From Bradyrhizobium sp. Ec3.3 (lineage in GTDB: Bacteria; Pseudomonadota; Alphaproteobacteria; Rhizobiales; Xanthobacteraceae): 33,834 nucleotides of DNA. Within the stretch, counting starts at the first letter, position 1; the number at the start of each line of letters is the position of its first letter. The translations under genes and the position numbers were made by a program. The DNA is taken from contig NZ_AXAS01000072.1 of NCBI RefSeq assembly GCF_000472925.1, positions 1 through 33,834 of the forward strand. Direction: 5' to 3'. Under the pieces are notes generated by a model that was given only the letters and a program-made list of their open reading frames with translations, was not told the origin of the DNA and searched no databases. Below are positions 1-7,465 of the stretch, piece after piece.

Positions 1-2
1 CC

Positions 3-221
3 AAACAGGGGCAATACCTTGCCTTCATCCACCTCTATACGCGGCTGCACCGCAGAGCCCCGGCGGAAACCGACATGCAAGAGTATTTTCGCGTCAGCCC
101 GCCTTCGGTTCACCAGATGGTGCTGACTCTGGAACGAGCTGGCCTAATCAGACGGCAGCCAAGGACACCCCGCAGCATCGAGGTCCTCGTTGATCCCAAG
201 AGCCTGCCGGAGCTAATCTGA
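3..221 (+). CDS. LexA-like winged-helix protein, 3' part (5' end outside window)
   Basis: The frame beginning at base 3 is open for 72 codons to a TGA at 219-221. It reads KQGQYLAFIHLYTRLHRR and continues through SPPSVHQMVLTLERAGLIRR to SIEVLVDPKSLPELI. This has the helix-turn-helix and wing layout of the LexA N-terminal DNA-binding domain, with the recognition helix around PPSVHQMVLTLERAG. There is no sign of the LexA protease domain, because the protein stops about 30 residues after the wing, so this is a small stand-alone DNA-binding protein and not the SOS repressor. It lies just inside the end of an IS630-type element (terminal repeat at 240-266), so it may be a passenger or regulator of that element. 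The family call is by pattern only. The start codon is outside the window. Confidence 0.6.
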   Translation, partial: KQGQYLAFIHLYTRLHRRAPAETDMQEYFRVSPPSVHQMVLTLERAGLIRRQPRTPRSIEVLVDPKSLPELI

Positions 222-239
222 CCGCCGGACGCGCAACAC

Positions 240-266
240 GTCAAAATCACTGTGCAGAGCCACTAG
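240..266. mobile_element. Terminal inverted repeat of IS630-type element (element body to the left)
   Basis: Bases 240-266 match the reverse complement of 33537-33563 at 25 of 27 positions; the shared core is AATCACTGTGCAGAG, ending in CACTAG. The right-hand copy abuts an IS630-family transposase, and both ends finish at a TA, the target of that family. The element body would therefore extend left through the LexA-like gene. The base next to the end (G266) begins non-element DNA. Confidence 0.65.
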
Positions 267-299
267 GCCAATGCCGCTGATCGCATTCTATCAATTAAA

Positions 300-314
300 C
301 GCAGAAGTTCTGCG
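300..314. promoter_or_regulatory. Perfect 15-bp palindrome upstream of the M20 deacylase gene
   Basis: CGCAGAAGTTCTGCG has two 7-base arms around a single G. It sits 131 bp before the ATG at 446. Its half-site GCAGAA recurs upstream of dppA-like, soxB, ald, the second lrp/eutB pair and the M20 amidohydrolase gene, so it is a candidate operator of a shared regulator, possibly one of the two Lrp proteins. No binding data support this; it is inferred from recurrence. Confidence 0.4.
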
Positions 315-445
315 AGTTTGAGCTATCGATGCGCGACTTGTGCACCAAAATCCCGAATCAAAGGAGAAATCGCTCGAAGATTCTGTACGATGGAATTCTC
401 ACTCGGCGAGACTTCGCCGTATAAAGCGCGGAGCGGGTACCGGAA

Positions 446-1735
446 ATGGCTAGTTTTGAAGAGCGCATCCAGGCAGAGGTTGATCGGAACTTTGACAACC
501 AGATCAATTTTCTCGGGAAGTTGATTCGATATCCGACGCTTCGCAACCAAGAAGGCTTAGCGCAGGATTTTATTCAGTCTGCGCTCACAGAGCGGGGGTA
601 TTTCGTCAAGCGGTTTCAAACCGATGCCTCGCTTGTAGGCGTCCATCCGGCTTTTTCTCCCGCAACTGTTGATTATACTGACAGTTGGAACGTCATAGGC
701 TCTCGCAAAAGCCGAACTCCCGGTGGACGATCGCTGGCCTTTAACTCCCACTTGGACGTGGTGCCGACTGGTCCAGTAGAACGCTGGGCTTCTCCTCCGT
801 TCGAGCCGCGGCGAGACGGCGACTGGCTCTACGGTCGCGGGGCAGGAGATATGAAAGCTGGCCTCTCTGCGTCAATCTTCGCGCTCGATGCGATCCAAGC
901 CGCAGGCCTCGCTTTGCAGGGAGATGTGCAAGTTCAGTCCGTCGTAGAGGAGGAGATCACGGGAAATGGCGCTGCGACCGCGCTCGCGCTAGGCTTTACG
1001 GCCGACGCAATTGTCAGCGCCGAGCCCACTGCGGAGCGCCTCGTGCGTGCTAATGCCGGCGTTTTCAAGTTCCGCCTTGTCACGCGCGGACGACCTGCAC
1101 ACCCTCGACAAGCCGCTTTAGGTAAGAGTGCGATCAAAATGATGATGGTCTTGATCGAGCGGTTACATGACCTAGAGCGTAAATGGATCGATGAAATTCG
1201 TCAGCAACCGTACTTCGCTGATATCGAAAACCCTGTTTCTCTTACAATTGGTACTATCTCAGGTGGGGAATGGATTGCAAGTTTACCCAGTGAATGCGCA
1301 GTAGAAGGCAGAATTGGGATCCATCCGAATGATAGAAAGGAAGACCGCATTGCGGAATTTGAAAACTTCATCAAACAAATCAGCCTGAACGACCCTGCCT
1401 TCGGCGCCGAGAATTCAATCTCGTTGACCTGGGTCGGCAATCTGAATGATGGTTACATATTGCCTCGAGGTAGTGAGGCTGAAGGCTGCCTTAGGACGGC
1501 GCACAAGCTAGTTCACGAGGGCAGTGAACTCCCAGAATCTGTAGTGACTGCTTATTTAGATGCCGCGGTGTTTGCGGCGCATGGCGGGATTACATCGCTT
1601 GTTTATGGCCCGATATCTCAAAATCATCATGGTATTGATGAACGAGTGAATCTAGCTTCTCTTCGCCGTGTAACAAAGACTTTGGCGCTGTTTGCGACAA
1701 ACTGGTGTGGTGTTGAAGAGGCGGAGCGACAATAA
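446..1735 (+). CDS. M20 family metallohydrolase (ArgE/DapE/acetylornithine deacetylase-like)
   Basis: This 429-residue protein has the full M20 zinc-peptidase layout. The metal motif SHLDVVPTG gives H102 and D104, GRGAGDMKAGL supplies the bridging D135, the catalytic glutamate lies in VVEEEITG (E168-E170), and a late histidine is present near QNHHGIDE. The length fits the ArgE/DapE-related deacylases, which remove an acyl or amide group from amino-acid derivatives in the cytoplasm. The exact substrate cannot be read from sequence. The ATG at 446 follows GTACCGGAA, a weak ribosome site, and no better start is in frame. The gene stands alone between the IS end on its left and decayed genes on its right. 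The palindrome at 300-314 is its likely control site. It is intact and differs from the M20 protein encoded at 30366-31529, which is of the hippurate-hydrolase type. Confidence 0.85.
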   Translation: MASFEERIQAEVDRNFDNQINFLGKLIRYPTLRNQEGLAQDFIQSALTERGYFVKRFQTDASLVGVHPAFSPATVDYTDSWNVIGSRKSRTPGGRSLAFNSHLDVVPTGPVERWASPPFEPRRDGDWLYGRGAGDMKAGLSASIFALDAIQAAGLALQGDVQVQSVVEEEITGNGAATALALGFTADAIVSAEPTAERLVRANAGVFKFRLVTRGRPAHPRQAALGKSAIKMMMVLIERLHDLERKWIDEIRQQPYFADIENPVSLTIGTISGGEWIASLPSECAVEGRIGIHPNDRKEDRIAEFENFIKQISLNDPAFGAENSISLTWVGNLNDGYILPRGSEAEGCLRTAHKLVHEGSELPESVVTAYLDAAVFAAHGGITSLVYGPISQNHHGIDERVNLASLRRVTKTLALFATNWCGVEEAERQ

Positions 1736-2361
1736 AGGAAACACACAGCAGCAAAGATGCGCTCAATTTTGCAGGTAGGGGTCAGGGGCCGCCCCCTCCC
1801 CGCTGAAATGTTTGGCGGCCACGAGCACCGGTCAAATTGTGCTCGCGGCGGCTCGTGCGTCAACTCAGAGCGTCAACCGATTGATTGGGGAGCCGGTGCC
1901 GATGAAGACCGTGCTGGATGTCCTCGCGGTGTTCTGCAAGCAAGCTTAATGTCCGAATGTTGCGCTTTCAATTGGCTCGCTGAGGAACACTGATAGGCTT
2001 CCACCGCGCTCCTCTCGAAAACGTTGCCCGGGGTCCGTCGGTAGCGTACCCGAAGTCAGTGTTCAGCTATCGCGCCGCGAGAAGCGGTTGCTGAAAGGCA
2101 ACAATCAGGAACGATTGGCCGGGAATAATCACTGACAACCGAACCTCAAAGACATACCCGAAAGCTCACCTTTTCTAACAGCTGCTGAGAAAGTAAGGGC
2201 CGCGGTGTCAAAACGCTGCGTCGATGCGGTTACTTCCACCCGCCCGCGCGGTGCGTGCGGCATCTTAGCTTGGACGGTCCCTTACAGTTCCGCGCAGGGT
2301 TGCTTACGAACGAGCGACGCCGCACCACGCGTACAGGAGGAGAGCTAATTGGCCGAGAAAG
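1736..2361. other. Intergenic debris with no recognisable gene
   Basis: About 620 bp lie between the M20 gene and the dehydrogenase remnant. One plus frame (about 1807-1949) reads LAATSTGQIVLAAARAST, then NRLIGEPVPMKTVLDVLAVF before a stop. It looks like the tail of a real protein with even composition, but I do not recognise the family. From 1950 to 2361 I see no gene, RNA or strong repeat. The sequence AGGAGGAGAGC (2334-2344) is a good ribosome site lying before the pseudogene that starts near 2362. Confidence 0.4.
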
Positions 2362-2682
2362 GTGAAGGAACTCGTTATTGTCTCATCGACGTGTTTCGCG
2401 CGGACGGGTCGTGCCTTCAGGTTGTGATATTACCACCCGAAATGCCGTGAGTATGTGGACATGCTGTGCAAGCATTTTCGCATCGAGGACATGACTGGCT
2501 GCCTGCTCGACCAAGAACAGCTTGCCGATGTTGACGTGCTGTTCACCTTCCAATGCCCTGACCAGGTCCTTGCCCGGCTGACTTCACTTAAATGGATTCA
2601 GAGTACTGGCACAGGGATTGACGGCTTTGTCGAGTATTGCCGCAGGAATCCGCAAATCAAACTCAGATCCAAATCGCAATAA
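2362..2682 (+). pseudogene. D-2-hydroxyacid dehydrogenase N-terminal remnant
   Basis: A frame from GTG 2362 reads VKELVIVSSTCFARTGRAF, meets an in-frame TGA at 2425-2427, then continues as YYHPKCREYVDMLCKHFRIE. It passes ADVDVLFTF and LKWIQSTGTGIDGF before stopping at 2682. The phrase LxWIQSTGxGID is typical of the N-terminal catalytic domain of D-isomer-specific 2-hydroxyacid dehydrogenases. The NAD-binding Rossmann domain and the catalytic Arg/Glu/His residues are absent, because the remnant ends where the nitrilase remnant on the other strand begins. An internal stop plus loss of about two thirds of the gene makes it non-functional. Confidence 0.6.
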
Positions 2683-3102
2683 GGCATTTCCTCGCCCGAG
2701 CCAGCGACGTGATCACCTGACCGCCAGGTCCGAACAGTGCGCTGCCCCCGCCGTCGTTTGCCCGGTTGACGCTAAGGACAAATCATCGATCCTCATCATG
2801 GCCGTATTGATGCTGTTCTGCGTCGACCGCGAACTGAACCAAGTAGTTGCCGTGGGATGTAGGATGAGATCTGCTCCTTTGAGCCGTATCGTCCGCGCGA
2901 CTTCAGGGAAGTGTCTATCGAAACAGATCATGACTCCGACCTGATCCCCTCGATCGGAACGACGTCGATTGCACTCCCGGGTACGTAAGCCACGGTCTCA
3001 TTGTACTCGGCGCAGAGGTGTGTTTTGCGGTAGGTCAAAACGATTTCCCCTCGGCGGTTGATCAGTATCGCCGTATTGGCGACCTGCGTGTTCAGCCTTT
3101 CC
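2663..3102 (-). pseudogene. Carbon-nitrogen hydrolase (nitrilase family) remnant, frameshifted
   Basis: Read on the minus strand, three frames in succession give one nitrilase-family protein. First comes NTAILINRRGEIVLTYRKTH (catalytic lysine in YRKTHL) up to about 2940. The second frame gives VGVMICFDRHFPEVAR (catalytic cysteine in ICFD) and GADLILHPTA to about 2740. The third gives GGSALFGPGGQVITSLARA, ending at the TGA at 2663-2665. The N-terminal part with the catalytic glutamate is missing, because the IS630 fragment joins it near 3100. Two frameshifts and a lost N-terminus make this a pseudogene. Family members hydrolyse nitriles, amides or carbamoyl groups; the original substrate is not evident. 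Confidence 0.65.
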
Positions 3103-3533
3103 ACACGATCGCGCGCACGCTCCAATGGGTTGCAGCTTTGGGCTTGCGAGCGAGCGTCTTGGTGATCAGCTCGGCCACAGCCTCATCCTCAACCGTGCGG
3201 GGCCTGCCGGTACGCATCCGTCGTAGAGCCCCTCGATCGGATTTGCGATGAAGCGATTGCGCCATTTGCCGATCGTATGGGGGCCGACGCCAAGCCGCGT
3301 CGCAACGACGGCGTTGCTCGGCTCACGTTCGCAGGCCAGCACGATCTTTGCTCGCAGCGTCAGCGCCGCAGGGAGCGAGCGCGATCGTGTTATGCCCGTG
3401 AGCTGCGTGCGTTCGTCGCTGGAAATCGTCAGCATCGCCTTCGGGCGTCTAGTGCGCATCGGGTATCTCCTTCGATCAGGATACCCGAAACCTATGCAAT
3501 TATTATGATACGAACTTACGGGACAGAACACTA
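3103..3533 (-). mobile_element. IS630-family transposase 5' fragment with its terminal repeat
   Basis: On the minus strand a transposase starts at ATG 3459, with ribosome site GAAGGAG. It reads MRTRRPKAMLTISSDERTQL and RAKIVLACEREPSNAVVATR, then the helix-turn-helix LGVGPHTIGKWRNRF and GLYDG. A frameshift near 3210 moves the continuation (RTGRPRTVEDEAVAELITKT, ATHWSVR) to another frame, and the element ends abruptly at about 3103 against the nitrilase remnant. Only the N-terminal DNA-binding part survives; the DDE catalytic domain is gone. The outer end (TAGTGTTCTGTCCCG on the minus strand from 3533) is the terminal repeat and starts at the TA target. It differs from the repeats at 240-266 and 33537-33563, so it is a second IS630-type element. 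Confidence 0.75.
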
Positions 3534-5573
3534 GGAACTTTCGGCTCGAATCAAATCTCGCGCGCCCGAGTTTGGTCGACGCTGAAGATTCTCAAGTTCG
3601 GCTGCCGGAATATGGCAGCGAATGAGATGAAGTGGCGTCGCTTCGTTCAAGGGCGGCTCGGTCGTCTCGCAGATCGCGCCAAGCTTTCGCGGGCACCGGC
3701 TTTGAAAGACGCAGCCGGACGGCGGATTGGCGGCGGAGGGAATTTCGCCCGTGAGCCGGATGCGCGACTTTCGGGTGCCGTCGAGGTCCGGTACTGCCGA
3801 CAGGAGCGCCTCGGTATAAGGGTGATGCGGGCCTTGGAATACCTGCTCGGAAGGGCCGATTTCCATGATCCGACCGAGGTAGAGAACGGCAATCCGGTCG
3901 GAGAGATAGCGCACTATGCCGAGGTCGTGGGATATGAGGACATAGCTCACGGCATGCGTGCTCTGAAGCTCCGCGAGCAGGTTGAGGACCGCCGCCTGGA
4001 CCGAGACATCTAGGGCCGATGTCGGTTCGTCGCAGACCACGACCCGGGGATCGCCGGCAAAGCTTCTGGCGATCGCTACGCGCTGTTTTAGGCCGCCCGA
4101 GAGTTGGCGGGGACGGAGCGTCAGGTGGCGCGGCGTGAGCCGCACGGCCTCGATGAGCCCGTCTAGTCGGCGCGTGAGTTCTGCGCCGCGCAAACCAGCG
4201 AGTCTGCGGAGCGCCCGACCAACGATGCGAGCGACGGTATGGGCGCGGTTGAGTGCCGAATCCGGATTCTGAAATACGATCTGGACTGCCTTGATTTGCT
4301 CCGGTGTCCGATGTCCCAAGCTTGGGGCAAGTGGCTTACCGTCAAGCTCGATCCGACCGCCAGGATCGGGTGGCACGATACCGAGCAGCATTCGCGCGAA
4401 CGTCGTCTTGCCGGAGCCAGATTCGCCGACAAGGCCCAACGTCTCGCCCGCCATCAGGGTGAGCGAAACATCTGATACCGCGCGGATCCGATGGTCACCC
4501 TGGCCGTAGGTTTTAGATACGTTCGCGATTTTCAGAACCGGATCCGCGATCGCGCGAACGTTCGGCACAGCAGCCTCCGCCGGCGTGGCGCGCGGCAACT
4601 GGACTGCTCGCTCCGGGTAGTGGCAACGCGCAAACCGCCCCCCGAGATCGCGAAGAGGTGGGAGCTCCGAGACGCAGCGGGCATCGGCAATGGCGCACCG
4701 CTCCGCGAACGGGCAGCCAGGCAGACGTGCGCCGGGGCTCGGCAGGATGCCTGGAATGGTATCGAGCCGGCCCTGATCCTTGCGCTGACCGCCGCGGGGA
4801 AGACAACGCAGAAGGGCTACCGTATAGGGGTGACGGGGCGCCGTGAAAATCCGCTCCGTCGGACCTTCCTCAACCAGCATTCCAGCGTAAAGGACGCCAA
4901 CGCGGTCGCACATCTTGGCCACGACGGCAAGATTATGGCTGATGAAGAGGATCGAGGCGCCAAACTCGCGGCGAAGGTCCGTGACGAGATCAAGAACTTC
5001 CGCTTCCACCGTGGAGTCAAGACCGGTCGTCGGTTCGTCAAGTATCAGCATCGTCGGATCGGAAGCGAGCGCCATGGCAATCGCCACGCGCTGTTGCATG
5101 CCGCCCGAGAGCTGATGTGGATAGCGTTGCATGACCGAGGCCGGATCGGCGATCCTAACCTTCTTCAGCATCTCGAACGCGCGGGTCTTGCGCTCTGCGG
5201 GCGGCAGGCCCATTACCTCGAACACCTCAGCGACTTGGGAGCCGATTCGGATCGACGGATTGAGCGCTTTGCCTGGGTCTTGATACACCATCGATACGGT
5301 CTTGGCCCTGAGCGTGCGGAGCGCATCCTTATCAAGCCGCATCACATCGGCACCATCGAGCGCGACCGATCCGCTGATGATCCTGCCATTCCGCGGCAGG
5401 TAACGCACTGCCGTTAGCGCAACGGTGGACTTGCCGCAGCCCGATTCGCCAACCAGGCCATAAGCTTCACCACGCGCGATTTTCAAGCTGAGGTCTCGCA
5501 GCACAGCGCGGTCCTGTCCGCCGACGCGATAGGCGACGGAAAGACGGTCGAAACGAAGCGCAGATTCAGGCAT
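3531..5573 (-). CDS. Peptide/oligopeptide ABC transporter, fused double ATP-binding protein (DppD-DppF-like)
   Basis: This protein of about 680 residues has two complete ABC ATPase modules. The first holds Walker A GESGCGKST (residues 42-50), signature LSGGMQQRV and Walker B ILDEPTTGLD. The second holds GESGSGKTT, LSGGLKQRV and VVCDEPTSALD. Each module ends in the oligopeptide-type C-terminal domain with a cysteine cluster (CPFAERCAIADARC and CVFQSRCPRK), typical of Dpp/Opp ATPases. Such fused pairs are common in Rhizobiales. It energises import through the two permeases encoded upstream. I chose ATG 5573 because it overlaps the preceding permease stop by 8 bases, implying translational coupling. 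Oddly, the stop codon TAG (3531-3533) coincides with the TA target and first base of the IS630 end, so the original C-terminus may have been altered. Confidence 0.9.
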   Translation of the reverse strand: MPESALRFDRLSVAYRVGGQDRAVLRDLSLKIARGEAYGLVGESGCGKSTVALTAVRYLPRNGRIISGSVALDGADVMRLDKDALRTLRAKTVSMVYQDPGKALNPSIRIGSQVAEVFEVMGLPPAERKTRAFEMLKKVRIADPASVMQRYPHQLSGGMQQRVAIAMALASDPTMLILDEPTTGLDSTVEAEVLDLVTDLRREFGASILFISHNLAVVAKMCDRVGVLYAGMLVEEGPTERIFTAPRHPYTVALLRCLPRGGQRKDQGRLDTIPGILPSPGARLPGCPFAERCAIADARCVSELPPLRDLGGRFARCHYPERAVQLPRATPAEAAVPNVRAIADPVLKIANVSKTYGQGDHRIRAVSDVSLTLMAGETLGLVGESGSGKTTFARMLLGIVPPDPGGRIELDGKPLAPSLGHRTPEQIKAVQIVFQNPDSALNRAHTVARIVGRALRRLAGLRGAELTRRLDGLIEAVRLTPRHLTLRPRQLSGGLKQRVAIARSFAGDPRVVVCDEPTSALDVSVQAAVLNLLAELQSTHAVSYVLISHDLGIVRYLSDRIAVLYLGRIMEIGPSEQVFQGPHHPYTEALLSAVPDLDGTRKSRIRLTGEIPSAANPPSGCVFQSRCPRKLGAICETTEPPLNEATPLHLIRCHIPAAELENLQRRPNSGARDLIRAESS

Positions 5574-6420
5574 CGAGCGCACCGTGCAGCCCATCGGCTA
5601 TCAGATTGACGCCGATCACAAGACTAGCAATGGCAAGGGCGTCAAACAGCACCGTCCACCAATAACCGCCCGCTATCATGCCATAGTTTGCGGAGATGGA
5701 GAGACCCCAGTCAGGCGAAGGGGGCTGCAAGCCAAAGCCGAGAAAGCTCAGCGTCGCCACGCCGAAGATGGCGTAGCTGAGACGTACCGTCGATTCAACA
5801 ACGACGGGAGGCAAGACATTGGGTAGGATTTCGACAAACATGATATGTGCGGCATTCTCTCTGCGGAGTTTGGCGGCGGCGACATAGTCCAATTCCCGCT
5901 CTGACAGGACGGCGGAGCGGACGGTGCGGGCGATACTCGGAGCGAAGGCCAGACCAATGACAATAATCACAGTTGTCTTCGAGGTTCCGAGCGCGACTAT
6001 CGCGAGAAGAGCAACGATTATTGTCGGCATCGCCATGAATGCTTCGAACAGGCGCGAAACGACATCATCTACGATCCCGCGGAAATAGCCGGTGAGAAGG
6101 CCGAGCGCGGTTCCGATCAATGTCCCCAAGACGGTGGCAAGAGGCGCGACAGTCAGAATGTCGCGCGAGCCGACGATGAAGCGGGAGAATATATCGCGGC
6201 CGAGCGGATCCGTGCCAAACCAGTGCTGCGCCGAGGGCTGCGCAAGCGAGTCCAGGATGTCTTCTGCCAATGGATCGTACGGAACGAAGTGACGGCCGAA
6301 GAGAGCGCAGGCTATCCAGAAAAGCACGATGATCACGCCAGTCAGGAAGGAGCCAGAGCGGAGCAGCGCCGCCAAGAGCTCCTTGCGCCGGGCGTGGGGT
6401 GCAGCAGCGATGCTTGTCAT
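5566..6420 (-). CDS. Peptide/oligopeptide ABC transporter permease (DppC-like)
   Basis: This 284-residue inner-membrane permease starts at ATG 6420 in an ATGA overlap with the stop of the upstream permease gene. It opens with MTSIAAAPHARRKELL and a first membrane helix GVIIVLFWIACALF. The DppC/OppC N-terminal pattern HFVPYDPLAEDILDSLAQPS and HWFGTDPLGRDIFSR follows, then several hydrophobic helices. The cytoplasmic EAA loop that contacts the ATPase is seen in DYVAAAKLRRENAAHIMFVE. The family forms a heterodimeric channel with DppB for di- or oligopeptides or related amino-acid derivatives. It ends LHGALDA, and its stop overlaps the ATPase start. Length and motifs are normal. Confidence 0.92.
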   Translation of the reverse strand: MTSIAAAPHARRKELLAALLRSGSFLTGVIIVLFWIACALFGRHFVPYDPLAEDILDSLAQPSAQHWFGTDPLGRDIFSRFIVGSRDILTVAPLATVLGTLIGTALGLLTGYFRGIVDDVVSRLFEAFMAMPTIIVALLAIVALGTSKTTVIIVIGLAFAPSIARTVRSAVLSERELDYVAAAKLRRENAAHIMFVEILPNVLPPVVVESTVRLSYAIFGVATLSFLGFGLQPPSPDWGLSISANYGMIAGGYWWTVLFDALAIASLVIGVNLIADGLHGALDA

Positions 6421-7334
6421 TGGCCGGTCCCCATCCTTATGCGCGGATTGAGGACGGAGTACGAAAGATCGGCGAGGAAGGTCGTCATCGTAAAGATGGT
6501 GCCAACGACGAACACCCCGGACTCCAGTATCGGGAAATCCTTCTGGGTGGCTGCCGTGAAGATCAGCGAACCAATGCCTGGATAGCGGAACAGCGTCTCG
6601 ATCACGACCAAGCCACCCATCAAGTAACCGGCCTGAGTGACAACAACTGTGACCGTCGGCAGGAGCGCATTTCTGAGCACGTGTCGCCAGACAACTTGCC
6701 CCCAAGTCAAGCCTTTAAGAACGGCAGTACGCGTGTAATCCGATTCGACAGCTTCAATCATGCCCGCGCGGGCCATGCGAGAGATGTAGCCAAACAGGAC
6801 AAGCACGAGCGGGAGTGAGGGAAGGACCAGGTAGTAGATCTGGGTCAACGGATCTGCACCGTTCGGCCAAGCGGCAGAAATGGGCAGCCAATGTAGCCAG
6901 ATTCCTAAAACCAGGATCAGGATGATGCCACTGACGAATTCCGGCAATACCGTTGCCGAGAGTCCGCCGAGGCTGATGATCCGGTCGAGCGGCCGATTTA
7001 CTTTCAGAGCTGCCACTACTCCGCCCACGATTCCGAGCGGCACGACGAGAAGCAGAGCAACCGCCGCGAGCTTAAGCGAATACCCAAGCGCCTGCATCAC
7101 CATAGGGGATACAGGAGCTTGATGGACGTAGGAGAGGCCCATGTCACCGTGCAGAAAATGCCATATCCACCCGAACCATTGCACCAGGAGAGGCCGGTCG
7201 ACGCCCAATTGGTGATTGAGCAATTCCACCGAACGAGGGTCGGCTTCGGGCCCAAGAATAGACAGAGCAACGCTGCCGGGAAGAACTTGGCTGCCGAGGA
7301 ACACCATCACGCTCAGGATAAAGAGCGTGACCAA
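6417..7334 (-). CDS. Peptide/oligopeptide ABC transporter permease (DppB-like)
   Basis: This DppB/OppB-type permease has conserved segments LGVDRPLLVQWFGWIWHFL and GDMGLSY, several membrane helices, and an EAA loop DYTRTAVLKGLTWGQVVWRH. It ends NPRIRMGTGQ, overlapping the DppC-like start. The first ordinary start codon in frame is TTG 7332-7334, which I list. However, the open frame continues upstream as TRFIIRRLAFTL, the usual beginning of DppB proteins. A good ribosome site (AGGGAG, 7379-7384) stands 7 bases before an ATC at 7368-7370, exactly where an ATG is expected. The true start may be this ATC, a rare initiator, or a mutated ATG, in which case the protein is 12 residues longer. A TTG start would cut off the cytoplasmic N-terminus. 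Confidence 0.88.
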   Translation of the reverse strand: MVTLFILSVMVFLGSQVLPGSVALSILGPEADPRSVELLNHQLGVDRPLLVQWFGWIWHFLHGDMGLSYVHQAPVSPMVMQALGYSLKLAAVALLLVVPLGIVGGVVAALKVNRPLDRIISLGGLSATVLPEFVSGIILILVLGIWLHWLPISAAWPNGADPLTQIYYLVLPSLPLVLVLFGYISRMARAGMIEAVESDYTRTAVLKGLTWGQVVWRHVLRNALLPTVTVVVTQAGYLMGGLVVIETLFRYPGIGSLIFTAATQKDFPILESGVFVVGTIFTMTTFLADLSYSVLNPRIRMGTGQ

Positions 7335-7428
7335 AGTGAACGCGAGGCGGCGGATGATAAAACGCGTGATCTTGCGACTCCCTGAGACAGGTGTTAGTAT
7401 AGATAATGGAGCGCACGGTAAGATGGAA

Positions 7429-7455
7429 ACCGGGCGGGCCCACGGCCCGCCCGGT
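7429..7455 (-). terminator. Strong GC hairpin between binding-protein and permease genes
   Basis: ACCGGGCGGGCC pairs perfectly with GGCCCGCCCGGT across a 3-base loop (CAC), giving a 12-bp stem. It lies 10 bases after the stop of the binding-protein gene and before the dppB-like gene on the same strand. No long U-run follows (TTTCCATCTTACC), so it is more likely an mRNA-stabilising or attenuating stem than a full terminator. Such stems often let a periplasmic binding protein be made in excess over its membrane partners. Confidence 0.65.
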
Positions 7456-7465
7456 ACGTCCTCGC

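Noticed and set aside
3612..5417. Long plus-strand open frames inside the ATPase gene (for example 4491-5417)
   Set aside because: They lie opposite strongly conserved ABC motifs and are shadows of a GC-rich coding region.
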